Positions 35,407-43,732 of a stretch of DNA of 64,000 nucleotides are shown one piece after another. Location of the stretch: NCBI GenBank assembly GCA_902825215.1, contig LR782234.1, positions 1,550,001 to 1,614,000 of the forward strand, given 5' to 3'. The position numbers were made by a program, and so were the translations under genes. The stretch comes from Pseudomonas fluorescens (lineage in GTDB: Bacteria > Pseudomonadota > Gammaproteobacteria > Pseudomonadales > Pseudomonadaceae). Numbering within the stretch: the first letter of the stretch is position 1; every line of letters begins with the position of its first letter. The notes under the pieces are model-generated. The model searched no databases and was not told the DNA's origin. It saw nothing but the letters and a program-made list of their open reading frames with translations.

Positions 35407-35465
35407 GTTTGCAAGTCTGGTCGTTTAGTTGTGCAAGCCTCCTCCGGGCTTATCGAGGAGTGTTC

Positions 35466-36047
35466 ATGCTAACCCAGGAAGAGGATCAGCAGCTGGTCGA
35501 GCGCGTTCAACGCGGCGACAAGCGAGCTTTCGATCTGTTGGTGCTGAAGTATCAGCACAAGATTCTCGGGTTGATCGTGCGGTTTGTGCACGACACCCAT
35601 GAAGCCCAGGATGTGGCTCAGGAAGCCTTTATCAAGGCGTATCGAGCACTGGGAAACTTTCGCGGCGACAGTGCGTTTTATACGTGGCTGTACCGTATTG
35701 CCATTAACACGGCGAAGAATTACCTGGTTTCACGCGGCCGCCGGCCGCCGGACAGCGATGTAAGTTCCGAAGATGCAGAGTTCTACGATGGCGATCACGG
35801 CCTCAAGGATCTCGAATCACCAGAACGTGCATTGCTGCGGGATGAGATCGAAGGCACTGTCCATCGAACCATCCAGCAACTGCCAGAAGATTTGCGTACG
35901 GCTTTAACTTTGCGCGAATTCGACGGTCTGAGTTACGAGGACATTGCGAGCGTCATGCAGTGTCCGGTGGGTACCGTGCGCTCCCGGATTTTCCGCGCTC
36001 GGGAGGCCATCGATAAAGCCCTGCAACCGTTGTTGCAGGAAAACTGA
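35466..36047 (+). CDS. algU: Extracytoplasmic-function sigma factor AlgU/RpoE
   Basis: Envelope-stress sigma factor of 193 residues driving alginate, osmotic and heat-shock genes. Sigma region 2 spans about 20-95 (FDLLVLKYQHKILGLIVRFV, DVAQEAFIKAYRAL). Region 4 spans about 130-185 (LREFDGLSYEDIASVMQCPVG). ATG 35466 is chosen by the N-terminus MLTQEEDQQLVERVQRGD. First gene of algU-mucA-mucB-mucD; it is held inactive by MucA and released by regulated proteolysis. Confidence 0.96.
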   Translation: MLTQEEDQQLVERVQRGDKRAFDLLVLKYQHKILGLIVRFVHDTHEAQDVAQEAFIKAYRALGNFRGDSAFYTWLYRIAINTAKNYLVSRGRRPPDSDVSSEDAEFYDGDHGLKDLESPERALLRDEIEGTVHRTIQQLPEDLRTALTLREFDGLSYEDIASVMQCPVGTVRSRIFRAREAIDKALQPLLQEN

Positions 36048-36077
36048 GACAGCGGCGACAGCCAAGAGAGGAACGCC

Positions 36078-36665
36078 ATGAGTCGTGAAGCCCTGCAGGA
36101 ATCGCTGTCCGCAGTGATGGATAACGAAGCGGACGAACTGGAATTGCGTCGAGTGCTTAATGCACTGGATGATGTTGAAACCCGTGAGACCTGGGCTCGT
36201 TACCAGATCGCTCGGGCAGCAATGCACAAGGATCTGCTGCTTCCGCGTCTGGATATCGCTGCGGCAGTATCTGCTGCGCTGGAAGACGAAACGGCCCCGG
36301 CCAAAGTATCTCGCAGCCCATGGCGCAGCCTCGGCCGTCTGGCTGTGGCAGCCTCGGTGACGGTTGCCGTGCTGGCGGGTGTTCGCCTGTACAACCAGGA
36401 CGAGATCGCTGGCGTCGAGCTGGCTCAGCAGTCCAATCAGCCAACGCTGGCGACCCCGCAAGTCAAGGGACCGGCTGTTCTGGCAGGCTACAGTGAAAGC
36501 TCTGAAGCCACTGGCCCGATGGCCAACGGTGTTCTGCAAGGTCAGCCAGGCTGGCACGATCAGCGTCTGCCGGGCTACCTGCGTCAGCATGCGCAACAAG
36601 CTGCTCTGAAAGGTACTGAAAGCGCGCTGCCTTATGCACGTGCCGCAAGCCTGGAAAACCGCTAA
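36078..36665 (+). CDS. mucA: Anti-sigma factor MucA
   Basis: Inner-membrane anti-sigma factor, 195 residues. The N-terminal cytosolic domain (1-78) binds AlgU (EALQESLSAVMDNEADELELR). One membrane helix lies at about residues 82-103 (RLAVAASVTVAVLAGVRLY), and the periplasmic tail is recognised by MucB and the protease cascade. It is full length, with no frameshift of the sort that gives mucoid strains. It follows algU by 30 bases. Confidence 0.95.
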   Translation: MSREALQESLSAVMDNEADELELRRVLNALDDVETRETWARYQIARAAMHKDLLLPRLDIAAAVSAALEDETAPAKVSRSPWRSLGRLAVAASVTVAVLAGVRLYNQDEIAGVELAQQSNQPTLATPQVKGPAVLAGYSESSEATGPMANGVLQGQPGWHDQRLPGYLRQHAQQAALKGTESALPYARAASLENR

Positions 36666-36673
36666 GGAGGATC

Positions 36674-37639
36674 ATGCGCGCCATACCTCTACTTTCGCTT
36701 CTGCTCAGTGGCTGGTTCGTTGTTCCAGCCCACGCTGATGAGGCCCAGGATTGGTTGACCCGGCTGGGCCAGGCCGAGCAGCAGCAAAGCTTCAACGGTA
36801 CTTTCGTTTACGAGCGTAACGGTAGCTTTTCTACCCATAACATCTGGCATCGCGTCCAGAACGGCCAGGTCCGCGAGCGGTTACTTCAGCTCGACGGTTC
36901 GGCACAGGAAGTCGTGCGCATTGATGGGCATACTCAATGCGTCAGCGGCACCCTGATTGCAGGCCTGGGAGATTCGCCAGGCGCTGCGGCTCGTCCTCTG
37001 GATCCCAAAAAACTGAAGAACTGGTATGACCTTGCCGTCATAGGCAAGTCGCGCGTGGCCGGCCGAGATGCGGTGATCGTGGCGTTAACGCCGCGTGATC
37101 AGCATCGTTACGGTTTCGAATTGCATCTGGACAGACGAACGGGCCTGCCGCTCAAATCGTTGCTGTTGAACGATAAGGGGCAGTTGCTTGAACGCTTCCA
37201 GTTCACCAGCCTCAACACTGATGAAGTGCCGTCGGACAGTGATTTGCAGGCAAACGCGGATTGCAAGCCAGTCAAGCTCGACAGCGATAAGGCATCGGCA
37301 GTCAAAACGGCACAAGTCTGGCATTCGGAGTGGTTGCCGCCGGGCTTCGAATTGACCAGCAGCAGTTCGCACAAGGACGCCGAGACCAAAACTCAGGTCA
37401 ATAGCCTGTTGTACGACGATGGTCTTGCGCGTTTCTCGGTTTTCCTCGAGCCATTGAATGGCGCGACAGTGACCGATACCCGTACTCAACTCGGCCCGAC
37501 CGTTGCTGTGTCCCGCCGCCTGACCACGCCTTCGGGCGAGATGATGGTGACCGTGGTCGGCGAGATCCCGATCGGCACTGCCGAACGAATTGCGCTGTCG
37601 ATGCGAAATACCGATGGCGCCGCAACCAGCAAGCAGTGA
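36674..37639 (+). CDS. mucB: Sigma-factor regulator MucB
   Basis: Periplasmic protein (321 residues) that shields MucA from cleavage. Signal peptide MRAIPLLSLLLSGWFVVPAHA, then two domains: an N-terminal lipid-binding, LolA-like domain (FNGTFVYERNGSFSTHNIWH) and a C-terminal domain (about 205-315). It starts 8 bases after mucA, so it is cotranscribed. Mature length and blocks match the RseB/MucB family. Confidence 0.94.
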   Translation: MRAIPLLSLLLSGWFVVPAHADEAQDWLTRLGQAEQQQSFNGTFVYERNGSFSTHNIWHRVQNGQVRERLLQLDGSAQEVVRIDGHTQCVSGTLIAGLGDSPGAAARPLDPKKLKNWYDLAVIGKSRVAGRDAVIVALTPRDQHRYGFELHLDRRTGLPLKSLLLNDKGQLLERFQFTSLNTDEVPSDSDLQANADCKPVKLDSDKASAVKTAQVWHSEWLPPGFELTSSSSHKDAETKTQVNSLLYDDGLARFSVFLEPLNGATVTDTRTQLGPTVAVSRRLTTPSGEMMVTVVGEIPIGTAERIALSMRNTDGAATSKQ

Positions 37640-37727
37640 GCTGATATCAGCTGTTGTCGTTTCATCACGAGGCGTGGAAATGTTTGCTGAGCATTTTCAT
37701 TTGCAAATACTCCGGAAATTTTTTATA

Positions 37728-37755
37728 GGTCAGAGCCTCACGGCTCTGGCCTTGT
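37728..37755 (+). terminator. Hairpin between mucB and mucD
   Basis: AGAGCC-TCAC-GGCTCT stem extended by outer GG/CC pairs, followed by a mixed T-rich stretch (TTGTTTGTTG). It may be a weak terminator or processing site reducing read-through into mucD, in the position where P. aeruginosa has mucC. Confidence 0.4.
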
Positions 37756-37845
37756 TTGTTGTTGCCGGAACAAAAATGCCGGTTTGTGGTTTCCGGTGTT
37801 CCTTGCTCCATATCGCTTAACCCTGCTCGTCGTAACGGGAGCTGT

Positions 37846-39279
37846 ATGTCGATACCTAGCTTGAAATCTTATCTTTCCATCTTTGCCACCGTGCTGATGC
37901 TCGGTCAGGCAGTTCCTGCTGCGCAGGCAGCCGATCTGCCTGATTTCACCCAATTGGTCGAACAAGCTTCGCCAGCCGTGGTGAACATCAGTACCACGCA
38001 GAAGTTGCCGGATCGCAAGGTGAACCAGCAGATGCCCGATCTCGAGGGCCTGCCGCCGATGCTGCGCGAGTTCTTCGAGCGTGGCATGCCGCCGCAGCAG
38101 CGCTCGCCGCGTGGCGACGGCCGCCAGCGTGAAGCGCAATCGCTGGGCTCGGGCTTCATCATTTCTCCGGACGGCTACATCCTTACCAATAACCACGTGA
38201 TCGCTGATGCCGACGAAATCCTCGTGCGTCTGGCAGACCGCAGCGAGATGAAAGCCAAGCTGATCGGCACTGACCCACGTTCTGACGTGGCGCTGCTGAA
38301 AATCGAAGGCAAGGATCTGCCGGTACTCAAGCTCGGTAAATCCCAGGATCTGAAGGCCGGTCAATGGGTGGTCGCCATCGGTTCTCCATTCGGTTTTGAC
38401 CACACCGTGACCCAAGGCATCGTCAGTGCCGTTGGCCGCAGCTTGCCGAACGAAAACTATGTGCCGTTCATCCAGACCGACGTACCGATCAATCCGGGCA
38501 ACTCCGGTGGTCCGTTGTTCAACCTCAACGGCGAAGTGGTTGGCATCAACTCGCAGATCTATACCCGTTCCGGCGGCTTCATGGGCGTGTCGTTCGCCAT
38601 ACCGATCGATGTCGCGATGGACGTTTCCAATCAGCTCAAGAGCGGTGGCAAGGTTAGTCGTGGCTGGCTGGGCGTGGTCATCCAGGAAGTGAACAAGGAT
38701 CTGGCCGAATCGTTTGGTCTGGATAAACCGGCCGGCGCGCTGGTTGCGCAGATTCAGGATGACGGTCCGGCAGCCAAGGGCGGCCTGCAGGTCGGCGACG
38801 TGATTCTGAGCATGAACGGCCAACCGATCGTCATGTCCGCTGACTTGCCACATCTGGTCGGTGCGCTGAAGGCTGGCGCCAAAGCCAATCTGGAAGTGAT
38901 CCGCGAGGGCAAGCGCAAGAACGTCGAGCTGACGGTCGGCGCGATCCCGGATGAAGACAAAGAGCTCGATACGTTGGCGAAATCCGGCGCTGAAAGCAGC
39001 AGCAACCGCCTCGGTGTTGCAGTGGGCGAGCTGACCGCGGAGCAGAAGAAAGCCTACGACCTCAAAGGTGGCGTGGTGATCAAGGAGGTGCAGGATGGTC
39101 CTGCGGCGCTGATCGGCCTGCAGCCGGGTGATGTGATCACCCACCTGAACAACCAGGCCATTGGTTCGGCCAAGGAGTTCACCGACATCGCCAAAGCGCT
39201 GCCGAAGAATCGTTCGGTGTCGATGCGCGTTCTGCGCCAGGGGCGCGCCAGCTTCATTACTTTCAAGCTGGCTGAATAG
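37846..39279 (+). CDS. mucD: Periplasmic serine protease MucD (DegP/HtrA type)
   Basis: Periplasmic quality-control protease, 477 residues, limiting AlgU activation. Signal peptide to about residue 27 (VPAAQA). Trypsin-like domain: catalytic His in ILTNNHVIADA, Asp in RSDVALLKI, Ser in NPGNSGGPL. Two PDZ domains follow at about 270-360 and 385-470. ATG 37846 is chosen from the signal peptide. It follows mucB after a 206-base gap lacking mucC. Confidence 0.95.
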   Translation: MSIPSLKSYLSIFATVLMLGQAVPAAQAADLPDFTQLVEQASPAVVNISTTQKLPDRKVNQQMPDLEGLPPMLREFFERGMPPQQRSPRGDGRQREAQSLGSGFIISPDGYILTNNHVIADADEILVRLADRSEMKAKLIGTDPRSDVALLKIEGKDLPVLKLGKSQDLKAGQWVVAIGSPFGFDHTVTQGIVSAVGRSLPNENYVPFIQTDVPINPGNSGGPLFNLNGEVVGINSQIYTRSGGFMGVSFAIPIDVAMDVSNQLKSGGKVSRGWLGVVIQEVNKDLAESFGLDKPAGALVAQIQDDGPAAKGGLQVGDVILSMNGQPIVMSADLPHLVGALKAGAKANLEVIREGKRKNVELTVGAIPDEDKELDTLAKSGAESSSNRLGVAVGELTAEQKKAYDLKGGVVIKEVQDGPAALIGLQPGDVITHLNNQAIGSAKEFTDIAKALPKNRSVSMRVLRQGRASFITFKLAE

Positions 39280-39298
39280 TCCGCCGGGAAGGAAAAAG

Positions 39299-39327
39299 AA
39301 AACCGCCTCGAAAGAGGCGGTTTTTTT
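39299..39327 (+). terminator. Terminator after mucD
   Basis: AAAACCGCCTC-GAAA-GAGGCGGTTTT, tetraloop hairpin followed by a run of T. It lies 20 bases after the stop and also faces the convergent bepA-like gene. Confidence 0.92.
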
Positions 39328-39359
39328 ATGCCTGAAGCGTTTGTGTCAGCAGTCGGGAC

Positions 39360-40793
39360 TTAGCCCATCATGTCCTTGATCATGCGTTCCTGCTCCATCA
39401 ACTCACGCTGGCGGGCGTCGATGCGAGATGACAGCGGGAAGTTGCTGCCAGCCTTGCGCTTGGCAAAATCCAGTTGCTGAATCGCCTGACGGTAGTCACC
39501 GACCAGTGCGAAATATTCGGCTCGAGCCTGGTGAAGACCGATTATATTGCCCGACAAGCCGCGCGTTTCCGCCACTTGATACCAGACGTCCGGATCGTCC
39601 GGGCGCGATTTGAGCAACGCTTCCAGTGCTTTCTCGGCATCCGGCGCGCGGTTCTGCTTGAGCAGCAGATCAACGCGCACCTGATTGAGCGGATAGTTGC
39701 CCGGATACTGCGTCAACATACGGTCTACCCGTGACTGTGCATCGGGCAAGCGGTTGCTGGTGATATCCAGATCGACCTGAGCGAGGTTGTAAATGATCTC
39801 GTTCGGCGACGTTGCCAGCAGTTGCTTGAGATTCTCGCGCGCCTCATTCAACTGCCCACCCTTGATCTGCGCGATGGCCAGTCCATAGCGCGCTACATCG
39901 TTTTTCGGATTCTCGTCCAGCAGAGCACGGAAACGCTTGGCGCCCAACCCCGGTGTTTCTTCGTAGATCAACTGCACCCGAGCGCGGATCAATTGATAGC
40001 GTTTGGAGTCTTCGATGCCGCCTGGTTTGGCTTGTTCGGCGCGGTTGCGAGTGTCAGCAATACGCGACTCGGTCACCGGGTGAGTCAGAAGAAATTCCGG
40101 TGGCTTGGCATCGAAGCGATACTGGCGCATCAGGCGTTCGAACATGGTCGGCATTGAGCGCGGGTCATAACCCGCCTTTTCCAGATTGAGAATGCCGATG
40201 CGGTCGGCTTCCTGTTCGTTCTGCCGGGAGAAGGTCCGCTGCGCCTGGATCGCCGCCGCCTGGCTACCGGCAATCGCCGCAATCCCGGCATCGCCTCCGC
40301 CAGCCGCAGCGATGACGATACCGGCCAGCAGGGCAGCCATCATCGGCACCTGCATGCGCTGCGAAGCCTCGACGCCGCGGGCGAAGTGGCGTTGCGACAA
40401 GTGCGCCAGTTCGTGTGCGAGGACCGAGGCATATTCGCCTTCGGTCTGCGCGTTGAGAAACAGACCGCCGTTGACCCCGACCACGCCGCCGGGCGCCGCG
40501 AAGGCGTTGAGTTGCGGGCTGTTGATCAGAATGAATTCAAGACGCCGGTCAGTGACCTGGCTGGTTTCCACCAGCTTGTACACGCTGGATTCAACGTAGT
40601 CTTTCAGTTGCGGATCGTTGAGTTGTGACACCTGGCTGCGCAACATGGCCAGCCAGGCGCGGCCGAGCTGGTATTCCTGTTGCGGCGAGACAATGGCAGA
40701 ACTGGCGTCGCCGAGTGACGGCAGATCGTCGGCAAAGCCTGGTGAGGCGAGCAGGCAAGCGAGCGTCAGCAGGGTAGGGCGCAGAAAAGTCAT
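39360..40793 (-). CDS. bepA: Periplasmic M48 metalloprotease/chaperone BepA-like
   Basis: Outer-membrane protein quality-control protease, 477 residues. Signal peptide (LRPTLLTLACLLASPGFA). Zinc site HELAH (in LAHELAHLSQRHF, about 133-145) with the distal Glu in ADRIGILNLEKAGYD. C-terminal TPR region (about 300-470, VARYGLAIAQIKGGQLNEA, VDLLLKQNRAPDA) binds the BAM complex and substrates. ATG 40793 gives the standard signal peptide. It is convergent with mucD. Confidence 0.92.
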   Translation of the reverse strand: MTFLRPTLLTLACLLASPGFADDLPSLGDASSAIVSPQQEYQLGRAWLAMLRSQVSQLNDPQLKDYVESSVYKLVETSQVTDRRLEFILINSPQLNAFAAPGGVVGVNGGLFLNAQTEGEYASVLAHELAHLSQRHFARGVEASQRMQVPMMAALLAGIVIAAAGGGDAGIAAIAGSQAAAIQAQRTFSRQNEQEADRIGILNLEKAGYDPRSMPTMFERLMRQYRFDAKPPEFLLTHPVTESRIADTRNRAEQAKPGGIEDSKRYQLIRARVQLIYEETPGLGAKRFRALLDENPKNDVARYGLAIAQIKGGQLNEARENLKQLLATSPNEIIYNLAQVDLDITSNRLPDAQSRVDRMLTQYPGNYPLNQVRVDLLLKQNRAPDAEKALEALLKSRPDDPDVWYQVAETRGLSGNIIGLHQARAEYFALVGDYRQAIQQLDFAKRKAGSNFPLSSRIDARQRELMEQERMIKDMMG

Positions 40794-40890
40794 GCACAAA
40801 GCCTTAGAAGACAAAGACCTTACTGTAGCCGGACACCAACGCTGCGACCAGATATTCTAGGCAGCTCGAGACCTGAACCGGAGTGACGCA

Positions 40891-41130
40891 ATGACTGACG
40901 CTGTAGCCCATGACGTGGAACTGGACGCCAGTGGCCTGAACTGTCCGTTGCCATTGCTCAAGGCAAAAATGGAACTCAACAAATTGCATAGCGGCGCCGT
41001 ACTCAAGGTCATCGCCACGGATGCTGGCTCACAACGCGACTTCCGCACCTTTGCCAAACTTGCCGGTCACGCGCTGCTGCGCGAAGAGGACGAGGCCGGC
41101 ATCTACCGTTACTGGTTGAAAAAAGCCTGA
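40891..41130 (+). CDS. tusA: TusA-family sulfur carrier protein
   Basis: 79-residue cytosolic sulfur-relay protein. The catalytic Cys18 lies in the family motif LDASGLNCPLPLL, where it accepts persulfide sulfur for tRNA thiolation or cofactor synthesis. In Pseudomonas the member beside bepA and perM has been linked to molybdenum-enzyme maturation and virulence, so it may not be the canonical TusA. A good ATG start at 40891. It is divergent from bepA. Confidence 0.88.
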   Translation: MTDAVAHDVELDASGLNCPLPLLKAKMELNKLHSGAVLKVIATDAGSQRDFRTFAKLAGHALLREEDEAGIYRYWLKKA

Positions 41131-41161
41131 ACCCAGGGCTTACCAATCGAAGGGATTATTG

Positions 41162-42232
41162 ATGTTCAAAGTGTTACGCGACTGGATTCAGCGCTATTTC
41201 TCTGATGAGGAAGCGGTGGTGCTGGCAGTGCTCCTGTTTCTCGCCTTCACCGCGGTGCTCACTCTCGGCGGCATGCTTGCGCCAGTACTGGCGGGCATGG
41301 TGCTGGCTTACCTGATGCAGGGGCTGGTGGTTACGCTGGAGCGAATGCGCGTGCCGGGCGGTGTCGCGGTGGGTTTGGTGTTTGCGCTGTTCATGGGCGC
41401 GCTGATGCTGTTCATCGTCGTCGTGCTGCCGTTGCTCTGGCATCAGTTGATTACTCTGTTCAATGAACTGCCGGGCATGCTCGCCAAGTGGCAATCGTTG
41501 CTGTTGTTGCTTCCTGAGCGCTATCCGCATCTGGTGTCCGATGAGCAAGTGCTGCAGGCCATCGAGGCGGCGCGCGGCGAGATCGGCAAGTTCGGCCAGT
41601 GGGCACTGACATTCTCCCTGTCGAGTCTGCCGCTGCTGGTGAACATCATGATCTACCTGGTGCTGGTGCCGATCCTGGTGTTTTTCTTCCTCAAGGATCG
41701 GGCGATGATCGGCGAGTGGGTGCGCGGCTATCTACCCCGTGAGCGCGCGCTGATCACCCGAGTCACGCAGGAGATGAACCGGCAGATCGCCAACTACATC
41801 CGCGGTAAAGGCATCGAGATCGTCATCTGTGGTGGCGTGACCTACATCGCTTTCATTGCGCTCGGCCTCAACTACGCCGCGCTGCTGGCATTGCTGGTGG
41901 GCCTGTCGGTGGTGGTGCCGTATGTCGGTGCTGTGGTGGTGACCGTACCGGTGTTATTGATCGCGCTGTTTCAGTGGGGCTGGAGCGATCAGTTCATCTA
42001 TCTGATGGCCGTTTACGGAATCATCCAGACGCTGGACGGCAACGTGCTGGTACCGCTGCTGTTTTCCGAAGCGGTCAACCTGCATCCGGTGGCGATCATC
42101 TGCGCAGTGCTGCTGTTTGGCGGGCTGTGGGGATTCTGGGGGGTGTTTTTTGCGATTCCGCTGGCGACGCTGTTCAAGGCTGTGCTCGATGCATGGCCGC
42201 GCAAGGAACCGGTGGTGGCGCCGCTGCTGTAG
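41162..42232 (+). CDS. AI-2E family transporter (PerM-like permease)
   Basis: Inner-membrane protein of 356 residues with about eight helices. Pattern: an N-terminal pair (about 20-55), a soluble stretch around residues 110-150, then helices in LVNIMIYLVLVPILVFFFLKDR and VGLSVVVPYVGAVVVTVPVLLI. The signature near 250-330 contains QTLDGNVLVPLLFSEAVNLHP. ATG 41162 is preferred to the TTG three bases earlier. Transport substrate unknown. It follows the tusA-like gene by 31 bases, probably one operon. Confidence 0.85.
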   Translation: MFKVLRDWIQRYFSDEEAVVLAVLLFLAFTAVLTLGGMLAPVLAGMVLAYLMQGLVVTLERMRVPGGVAVGLVFALFMGALMLFIVVVLPLLWHQLITLFNELPGMLAKWQSLLLLLPERYPHLVSDEQVLQAIEAARGEIGKFGQWALTFSLSSLPLLVNIMIYLVLVPILVFFFLKDRAMIGEWVRGYLPRERALITRVTQEMNRQIANYIRGKGIEIVICGGVTYIAFIALGLNYAALLALLVGLSVVVPYVGAVVVTVPVLLIALFQWGWSDQFIYLMAVYGIIQTLDGNVLVPLLFSEAVNLHPVAIICAVLLFGGLWGFWGVFFAIPLATLFKAVLDAWPRKEPVVAPLL

Positions 42233-42269
42233 CGATTGATCCGAATTGCTCGGTCAAGCTGAAGGGCCA

Positions 42270-42337
42270 TTCGCGAGCAGGCTCGCTCCCACAATGGGGA
42301 CGCGATTCCCTGTGGGAGCGAGCCTGCTCGCGAAAGC
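42270..42337. repeat. REP pair, GCGAGC-type, close tail-to-tail
   Basis: TTCGCGAGCAGGCTCGCTCC at the left and GGAGCGAGCCTGCTCGCGAA at the right, only about 20 bp apart and ordered opposite to the 1290-1389 copy. Located between the convergent perM-like and bcp genes. Confidence 0.9.
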
Positions 42338-42360
42338 GTTGGTAACTCAATGCAAGAGCA

Positions 42361-42834
42361 TCAGGCTTTATTCAAGCCCTGCGCAGCAGCCAAAACCGCA
42401 TCCACATGCCCCGGCACCTTCACGCCACGCCATTCCTGACGCAGCACACCCTCCTTGTCGATCAGAAAGGTGCTGCGATCAACGCCCAGGTATTCCTTGC
42501 CGTACAGCTTCTTCAGCTTGATCACGTCGAACAGCTGGCAGACGGCTTCGTCCTTGTCGCTGATCAGCTCGAACGGAAACTCCTGCTTGCACTTGAAATT
42601 CTCGTGGGACTTCAGGCTGTCGCGGGAGATGCCAAAGATTTCCGTGTTGGCAGCCTTGAACGCCGCGTATTGATCGCGAAAGCCCTGACCTTCGGTGGTG
42701 CAGCCCGGGGTGCTGTCTTTCGGGTAGAAGTAGATCACCACTTGCTTGCCCTTGAGCGCCGCCAGGCTGACGGTTTGCCCGCTGGTGGCAGGTGCCTCGA
42801 AATCGGCAACCGGTTGGTCGATGACAACGGCCAT
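42361..42834 (-). CDS. bcp: Thiol peroxidase Bcp (peroxiredoxin)
   Basis: Cytosolic peroxiredoxin, 157 residues, reducing peroxides. Peroxidatic Cys45 in YPKDSTPGCTTEGQGF, and the Thr and Arg of the active site are retained. The position of the E. coli resolving Cys50 is Gln here, so it would act as a 1-Cys enzyme or use another Cys (residues near 84 or 100). It lies 10 bases downstream of gcvR on the same strand, so the two are cotranscribed. Confidence 0.93.
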   Translation of the reverse strand: MAVVIDQPVADFEAPATSGQTVSLAALKGKQVVIYFYPKDSTPGCTTEGQGFRDQYAAFKAANTEIFGISRDSLKSHENFKCKQEFPFELISDKDEAVCQLFDVIKLKKLYGKEYLGVDRSTFLIDKEGVLRQEWRGVKVPGHVDAVLAAAQGLNKA

Positions 42835-42844
42835 GAAAGCTTCC

Positions 42845-43405
42845 TTACATTGGGTTTTGTGGGCGCCAAGGCTCGATCAGCGCATCCAGATTCATCGCAT
42901 CGGAGAAATCGAGGAACTGGTCGCGCAGCCAGCTGATCTGGGTGCCGGCCGGCAGCGTCACGGTAAATGTGGCGTTGAGCATGGTGCCGCCGGTCTGTGG
43001 TGCCTGATAGGTGTCGCAAGTCAGGTTTTCCAGCTCGACATTGTGGTCCATGAAGAACTGGCACAGCTCATTGATGATGTCCGGGCGATACGCCGAGCTG
43101 ACATAGGCTACATACGGCAGTGCCTGCGGGCGGTTTTCCAGCGGTGCGCTGCGCACCACGTTGACCGTGAACGCGTGTTTCTTGGCGAGGCCGGGCAGGC
43201 TGCCTTCAAGGCGCGCGAGGGCGTCCCAGCTGCCGGAAATCTCGAGAACCAGCGCACTGCACTCGCCATGGCGAGTCAGACGGGAAGTCACCACGGCGCA
43301 GCGATTTTCATGGCTGGCGCGGCACAGCACGTTGGTCAGCTCCATCGGATTGGCGCCGAGAGCACTGATGACAAGGAATTGTTCGCGAACTGTGGGGGTG
43401 GACAT
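42845..43405 (-). CDS. gcvR: Glycine cleavage system regulator GcvR (two ACT domains)
   Basis: 186-residue regulatory protein with two ACT domains (about 8-85 and 95-175). The first begins FLVISALGANPMELTNVL and the second YVAYVSSAYRPDIINEL. In E. coli GcvR antagonises GcvA at the glycine-cleavage promoter; the partner here is not in the window. It is divergent from dapA across a 327-base gap and cotranscribed with bcp. Confidence 0.85.
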   Translation of the reverse strand: MSTPTVREQFLVISALGANPMELTNVLCRASHENRCAVVTSRLTRHGECSALVLEISGSWDALARLEGSLPGLAKKHAFTVNVVRSAPLENRPQALPYVAYVSSAYRPDIINELCQFFMDHNVELENLTCDTYQAPQTGGTMLNATFTVTLPAGTQISWLRDQFLDFSDAMNLDALIEPWRPQNPM

Positions 43406-43732
43406 GCAGCATTCCTAAAGCGATGAGCGGTCGGTAGGTTGAGGCGTTGGATGCCGGGAAGCGCCTGTTGTGGCTGTCCGTTCAAAGCGCCCGGCCGACG
43501 CTCGCGGCTCGCTCCATTGAGTCGCGAGCGCGTCGAGGCGATGCAGGAACAGGGTCTGGAAGGCCGAAACGGGAGGCGGAAACCCGGCGTACAAGCTGAT
43601 CAGTACCGATCAAAGTCTGAAGGGTAGCGAAAAGCGGCGCCAAGGGGAATGGCGGCAGCGCAGTACTTCGCTTGTGCAAGCATCTTGGCGCCAGTACCAT
43701 TACCGCTCTCTTTTTCCGGCAGGAGCGGTTTC
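43406..43732. other. Divergent gcvR / dapA intergenic region
   Basis: 327 bases without a supported gene; both promoters lie here. A 9-bp inverted repeat, GGCGCCAAG at 43636-43644 and CTTGGCGCC at 43684-43692, encloses a small GCTTG-TG-CAAGC hairpin and ends about 40 bases before the dapA ATG. It may be a leader structure. Confidence 0.6.

Larger units (their letters stand above)
34906..35465. other. Divergent nadB / algU control region
   Basis: 560 bases with no convincing gene. It contains two AlgU-type promoter candidates for algU (35185-35212 and 35380-35406), and must also hold the nadB promoter. The stretch 35218-35472 is an open frame with no family features, which I do not call. Confidence 0.7.

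Noticed and set aside
35218..35472. Small open frame in the algU leader
   Set aside because: It runs across the promoter and ribosome-binding region of algU and shows no conserved features.
37738..39144. 468-codon minus-strand open frame opposite mucD
   Set aside because: The plus strand encodes an intact HtrA protease; the antisense frame shows no family features.
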